Of a stretch of DNA of 64,000 bases, positions 61,024 to 64,000 are shown in pieces. This DNA comes from RYN-230 sp036497945 (GTDB lineage Bacteria > Actinomycetota > Actinomycetes > Streptosporangiales > Streptosporangiaceae), in the NCBI GenBank assembly GCA_036497945.1, contig DASXIN010000155.1, forward strand, positions 1 through 64,000, in the 5' to 3' direction. Made by a program: the position numbers and the translations under genes. How positions within the stretch are numbered: position 1 is the stretch's first letter; the number at the start of each line of letters is the position of its first letter. The notes beneath the pieces are model-generated. The model was not told where the DNA came from. It did not search any database and was given only the letters and a program-made list of their open reading frames with translations.

Positions 61024-62331
61024 ATGGTCACCGCAGCAACCCGCTGGCAGAACTGGGCTGGCAACGAGACCGCGGCGCCGCGCCGCGTGCTCACCCCCCG
61101 GTCCGCCGCGGAGGTGGCCGAGGCGGTCACCGGGGCCGCCCGGGACGGGCTGACCGTGCGGATGACCGGGTCCGGCCACTCGTTCACCCCGGTCGCGGTG
61201 ACCGACGGGGTGCTGCTCCGGCCGGACGGCCTGCGCGCGGTGCGCGCGGTGGACCCGGTGGCCGGGCAGGTGACGGTGGCGGCGGGCTGCCCGCTGCGCG
61301 AGCTCAACGAGTACCTGTGCAGCCGCGGGCTGGCCCTGCGGAACATGGGTGACATCCAGGAGCAGACGGTGGCCGGGGCCATCCAGACCGGCACCCACGG
61401 CACCGGGCGGGACCTGGGCAGCATCGCCGCGCAGGTGACCGCGCTGGAACTGGTCCGGGCCGACGGCGAGCTGGTCACCTGTTCCGCCGAGCAAGACGCC
61501 AAGCTGTTCCAGGCGGCCCGGGTCGGGCTCGGCGCGCTCGGCGTGCTGACCGCGGTGACGTTCCGGGTGGTTCCGGCGTTTCTGTTGCAAGCCCGCGAGG
61601 AACCCATGAAATGGGCCGAGGTCATCGCCCGGCTGGATGAGCTGACCAGCGAGAACGAGCACTTTGAGTTCTACTGGTTCCCGCACACCGACGGCTGCCT
61701 GACCAAGCGGAACAACCCCGCCACCGGCCCGGCCCAGCCGCTGCCCGGCTGGCGCTACCGGCTGGACGACGAGTTCCTGTCCAACACCCTGTTCGGCCTG
61801 ACCTGCCGGCTGGGCCAGCGCTACCCGGGCAGCATCCCCACGATCAACGGCATCGCCGCCCGGGCGCTGGGCGCGCGGCAGTACACCGACACCTCGCACC
61901 GGGTGTTCACCAGCCCGCGCCGGGTCCGGTTCAAGGAACAGGAATACGCGATCCCCCGGGAACAGCTGGCCGCGGCGCTGGCCGAGGTGCGCGCCCTGTT
62001 CGCCCGCCGGGACTGGCGGATCAGCTTCCCGATCGAGATCCGGGTAGCGCCCGCCGATGACATCTGGCTGTCCACCGCCTACGGCCGGGCCACCGGCTAC
62101 ATCGCCATCCACGTCTTCCACCGCGCCCCGCACGAGGACTACTTCCGGGAGGTGGAGGCGGTGATGACCGCCGTGGGCGGGCGGCCGCACTGGGGCAAGA
62201 TGCATACCCGCGACGCAGCGTATCTGGGCGGCGTATACTCTAGGTTCGCTGATTTTGTCGCGCTTCGCGATGATCTTGACCCCGCACGACGGTTCAGCAA
62301 TGCCTACCTCGATCAGGTGCTAGGTTCCTGA
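61024..62331 (+). CDS. FAD-linked sugar-lactone oxidase (ALO family)
   Basis: The 435-residue enzyme has an FAD-binding type 4 domain with the covalent-flavin His in MTGSGHSFTPVAVTDG (about residues 42-57) and VAGAIQTGTHGTGRDLGSIA. The C-terminal D-arabinono-1,4-lactone oxidase domain ends in the characteristic PHWGKMHT followed by FADFVALRDDLDPARRFSNAYLD. Relatives oxidise gulono-, galactono- or arabinonolactones, or alditols, producing H2O2 or reducing another acceptor. ATG is supported by position; no strong ribosome site is visible. Confidence 0.93.
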   Translation: MVTAATRWQNWAGNETAAPRRVLTPRSAAEVAEAVTGAARDGLTVRMTGSGHSFTPVAVTDGVLLRPDGLRAVRAVDPVAGQVTVAAGCPLRELNEYLCSRGLALRNMGDIQEQTVAGAIQTGTHGTGRDLGSIAAQVTALELVRADGELVTCSAEQDAKLFQAARVGLGALGVLTAVTFRVVPAFLLQAREEPMKWAEVIARLDELTSENEHFEFYWFPHTDGCLTKRNNPATGPAQPLPGWRYRLDDEFLSNTLFGLTCRLGQRYPGSIPTINGIAARALGARQYTDTSHRVFTSPRRVRFKEQEYAIPREQLAAALAEVRALFARRDWRISFPIEIRVAPADDIWLSTAYGRATGYIAIHVFHRAPHEDYFREVEAVMTAVGGRPHWGKMHTRDAAYLGGVYSRFADFVALRDDLDPARRFSNAYLDQVLGS

Positions 62332-62478
62332 GCCAGACTGCGGACACCCGCCATCACGGCAGGTGACTCGCCCAATTGGCGCCGCTCACGCGGGGCGAAT
62401 GCAGCGAGCCGACAGCCGGCAGGCTACCCTCCGAACATGAGTCGGGAAGTCCGCCCCGGCACTGCGCCTGGGAGATCC

Positions 62479-63213
62479 ATGCCAGAAGGTAACGCTGCGA
62501 AACCACCGACCGTGCCTGGCGGGCCACCGCCAGCCCGGCGGGCCAGCGGCGGCAGCGGCGGCGGCAACGTGCCCCCGAGGCGGCCCTCGCTCGGCGGGGG
62601 TGCCCCGGCCCAGGACCGTGAGCTGCGCGCCCAGGGCCGCCAGACCGTGCAGAAACTGCTCGAGGCGGGGCTGGCCGAGTTCGACGAGAACGGCTTCCAG
62701 GCCGTCCGGGTGGATGACATCGTGCGCCGGGCCAAGACCTCGCACGGCACCTTCTACCTGTACTTCGCCAACAAGGAAGACCTGTTCAACTCGCTGCTGT
62801 CGGACGCGCTGATCGACATGGCCGCGCTGGTTGACGAGTTTCCCGTGGTCACCCGCAACGACGGGGGGCGGGCGGCGCTGCGCAAGTGGGTCAGCGCCTT
62901 CTGCGACACCTACGCCGCGCACGCGTCGGTGATCAGGATTCTCAGCCAGGCGGAGATCGTCGGCGAGGAAGTCTTCGGTGACGGCCTGCAAGTTATGTTC
63001 CGGCTGTCTGAGGCCATCACCCAGGGCATGACGGCCGCGGCCCGGAACGATGGCAGCGAGCCCCCGCAGGGGCATGCCGAACTCACCGGCGTGGCCCTGC
63101 TGATGATGCTGGAACGGATCAACTACCTGCTCACCGTGGAAGTCCGGCTGCCCAGGGAGGAGATGGTGGACCGGCTGACCGCGATCATCTTCGCGGCGTT
63201 CCACTTCTCCTGA
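62479..63213 (+). CDS. TetR-family regulator with disordered N-terminus
   Basis: A low-complexity N-terminus of about 50 residues (Pro, Gly, Arg-rich, including GGSGGGN) precedes the TetR HTH: LLEAGLAEFDENGFQAVRVDDIVRRAKTSHGTFYLYFANKEDLFNSLL (in two parts). The sensor domain ends LTAIIFAAFHFS. ATG 62479 has GGGAG 5 bases upstream and is preferred over 62437. It lies 27 bases before the antiporter gene in the same direction, which may be its target. Confidence 0.9.
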   Translation: MPEGNAAKPPTVPGGPPPARRASGGSGGGNVPPRRPSLGGGAPAQDRELRAQGRQTVQKLLEAGLAEFDENGFQAVRVDDIVRRAKTSHGTFYLYFANKEDLFNSLLSDALIDMAALVDEFPVVTRNDGGRAALRKWVSAFCDTYAAHASVIRILSQAEIVGEEVFGDGLQVMFRLSEAITQGMTAAARNDGSEPPQGHAELTGVALLMMLERINYLLTVEVRLPREEMVDRLTAIIFAAFHFS

Positions 63214-63240
63214 CCTGGCCGGGAGCGGGAGCACGCGGCC

Positions 63241-64000
63241 ATGACCGCCACCCGGGCCCTGGCGCTGCTGCTGCTCATCCTGGGCTCCTGCGCGATCGCC
63301 GGGCTGGCCCGCAGGCGCGGCGGGGCCGCGCCGATCGTGCTGGTGCTGGCCGGGGTGGCCGCGTCCTACATCCCGGGCGTGCCTGAGTTCCGGCTGCAGC
63401 CTGACGTCATCCTGTTCCTGGTGCTGCCGCCGCTGGTCTACACCACCGCGCTGGAGAGCTCGTATCTCAATCTGCGGGACAACCTGCGCACGCTCACCCT
63501 GCTGTCCGTTGGGCTGGTGCTGTTCACCGCGTTCGTAGTCGGCGGCGCCACCTGGCTGGCCGTGCCCGGGCTGTCGCTGGCCGCCGCGTTCACGCTGGGC
63601 GCGATTCTCTCCCCGACCGACGCGGTCACTACGGCCAGCATCGGGCGGCGGCTGCACCTGCCCCGGCGGCTGCTCACCGTGATCACCGGCGAGAGCATGC
63701 TGAACGACGGCACAGCGCTCACCCTGTACGCGGTCGCGGTCAGCGCCGCGGCCACCACCGTGGCCACCCCGTCACCCCTCGATGACGTGCGCAGCCTGGT
63801 GTTCGTCAGCGCGGGAGGGGTGGCTGTTGGGCTGGTCCTCGGGGTGCTCATCCACCGGATCCGGCTCCGGCTGCGTGACCCGCTGCTGGAGAGCGCGCTG
63901 TCGCTGCTCGCCCCGTTCACCGCCTACCTGGCCGCCGACTCGCTGCACGTGTCCGGGATCCTGTCCGTCGTGGTGGCCGGCCTGTACCTGGGCCATCACG
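63241..64000 (+). CDS. Na+/H+ antiporter (CPA1 type), truncated by the window edge
   Basis: The frame starts at ATG 63241 and is open to the end of the window (253 codons), so the 3' part is missing. Helices begin with ALALLLLILGSCAIAGLA. The CPA1 signatures FLVLPPLVYTTALESSY, LGAILSPTDAVTTASIGRRL and ITGESMLNDGTALTLY contain the conserved Asp pair of the ion path. NhaP-like proteins exchange cytoplasmic Na+ or K+ for protons. Confidence 0.92.
   Translation, partial: MTATRALALLLLILGSCAIAGLARRRGGAAPIVLVLAGVAASYIPGVPEFRLQPDVILFLVLPPLVYTTALESSYLNLRDNLRTLTLLSVGLVLFTAFVVGGATWLAVPGLSLAAAFTLGAILSPTDAVTTASIGRRLHLPRRLLTVITGESMLNDGTALTLYAVAVSAAATTVATPSPLDDVRSLVFVSAGGVAVGLVLGVLIHRIRLRLRDPLLESALSLLAPFTAYLAADSLHVSGILSVVVAGLYLGHH

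Overview
The window is chromosomal DNA from a high-GC, mycelial-type actinomycete. The evidence is very GC-rich third codon positions, frequent GTG starts, a conservon operon (CvnABCD), actinobacterial families such as DUF4193, DUF2795 and LtrA, a MshC-type ligase, and an actinobacterial-style ferrochelatase. No ribosomal genes or unambiguous genus markers are present, so I do not name a genus. Most of the window is ordinary densely packed metabolic and regulatory sequence. One degenerate mobile islet lies next to a tRNA gene at 38.3-41.1 kb.

Layout. 0-5.3 kb: a large secreted protein of unknown function, a regulatory ATPase whose fold is split by a low-complexity insert, and a LacI regulator with a readable promoter and two operator-like sites followed by an orphan CBM6 domain. 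5.3-12.9 kb: a PhzF-family enzyme, two methyltransferases, a haloalkane dehalogenase, a MshC-like ligase translationally coupled to one of the methyltransferases, and a DUF2795/ClpC-like pair. 13-18.2 kb: an SDR/TetR pair behind a palindromic operator, and an aspartyl-tRNA synthetase of archaeal/genomic-duplicate type behind what reads as a complete translational T-box riboswitch with a GAC (Asp) specifier. A GNAT gene and a frameshifted ltrA follow. 18.2-23.3 kb: a NarL-type two-component pair, a collapsed yceI pseudogene, a DrrAB-type ABC exporter and an ECF sigma factor with a SnoaL-like tail.

23.3-31 kb is a catabolic cluster: an amidohydrolase, an IclR regulator, a frameshifted CaiB CoA-transferase, LigB- and LigA-type extradiol dioxygenase subunits, a flavin/F420 oxidase-like protein, an MFS exporter and a dienelactone hydrolase. 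The same 14-base palindrome lies in the amidohydrolase/iclR gap and before caiB, which defines a likely IclR regulon. The dienelactone hydrolase start codon and ribosome site lie inside a perfect 22-bp hairpin. 32.7-37.1 kb holds a sugar module: PfkB kinase, FGGY kinase and DhnA/LsrF-type aldolase with 4-base overlaps, divergent from a type I phosphomannose isomerase.

38.3-41.1 kb: a tRNA gene with anticodon CAT has a 23-bp copy of its 3' end 2.67 kb away in direct orientation. The interval contains a 1.3-kb element with 61-bp terminal inverted repeats and a 9-bp target duplication, carrying a YdeI-type gene and a flavoprotein remnant. 41.1-46.1 kb is the conservon operon with its terminator. 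46.4-64 kb: acyl-CoA dehydrogenase, zinc-ribbon/FHA protein, polysaccharide deacetylase that seems to start at CTG, APC permease plus acetamidase, aldo/keto reductase, amidohydrolase, lipoprotein phosphoesterase, DUF4193, a membrane pseudokinase, inositol monophosphatase plus ferrochelatase, a lytic transglycosylase, a lactone oxidase, a TetR regulator and a truncated Na+/H+ antiporter at the edge.

The strongest candidates for something not routinely annotated are the Asp-specific translational T-box, the TIR-bounded element inside a tRNA-anchored islet, the start-codon hairpin of the dienelactone hydrolase, and the MshC-like ligase/methyltransferase pair.
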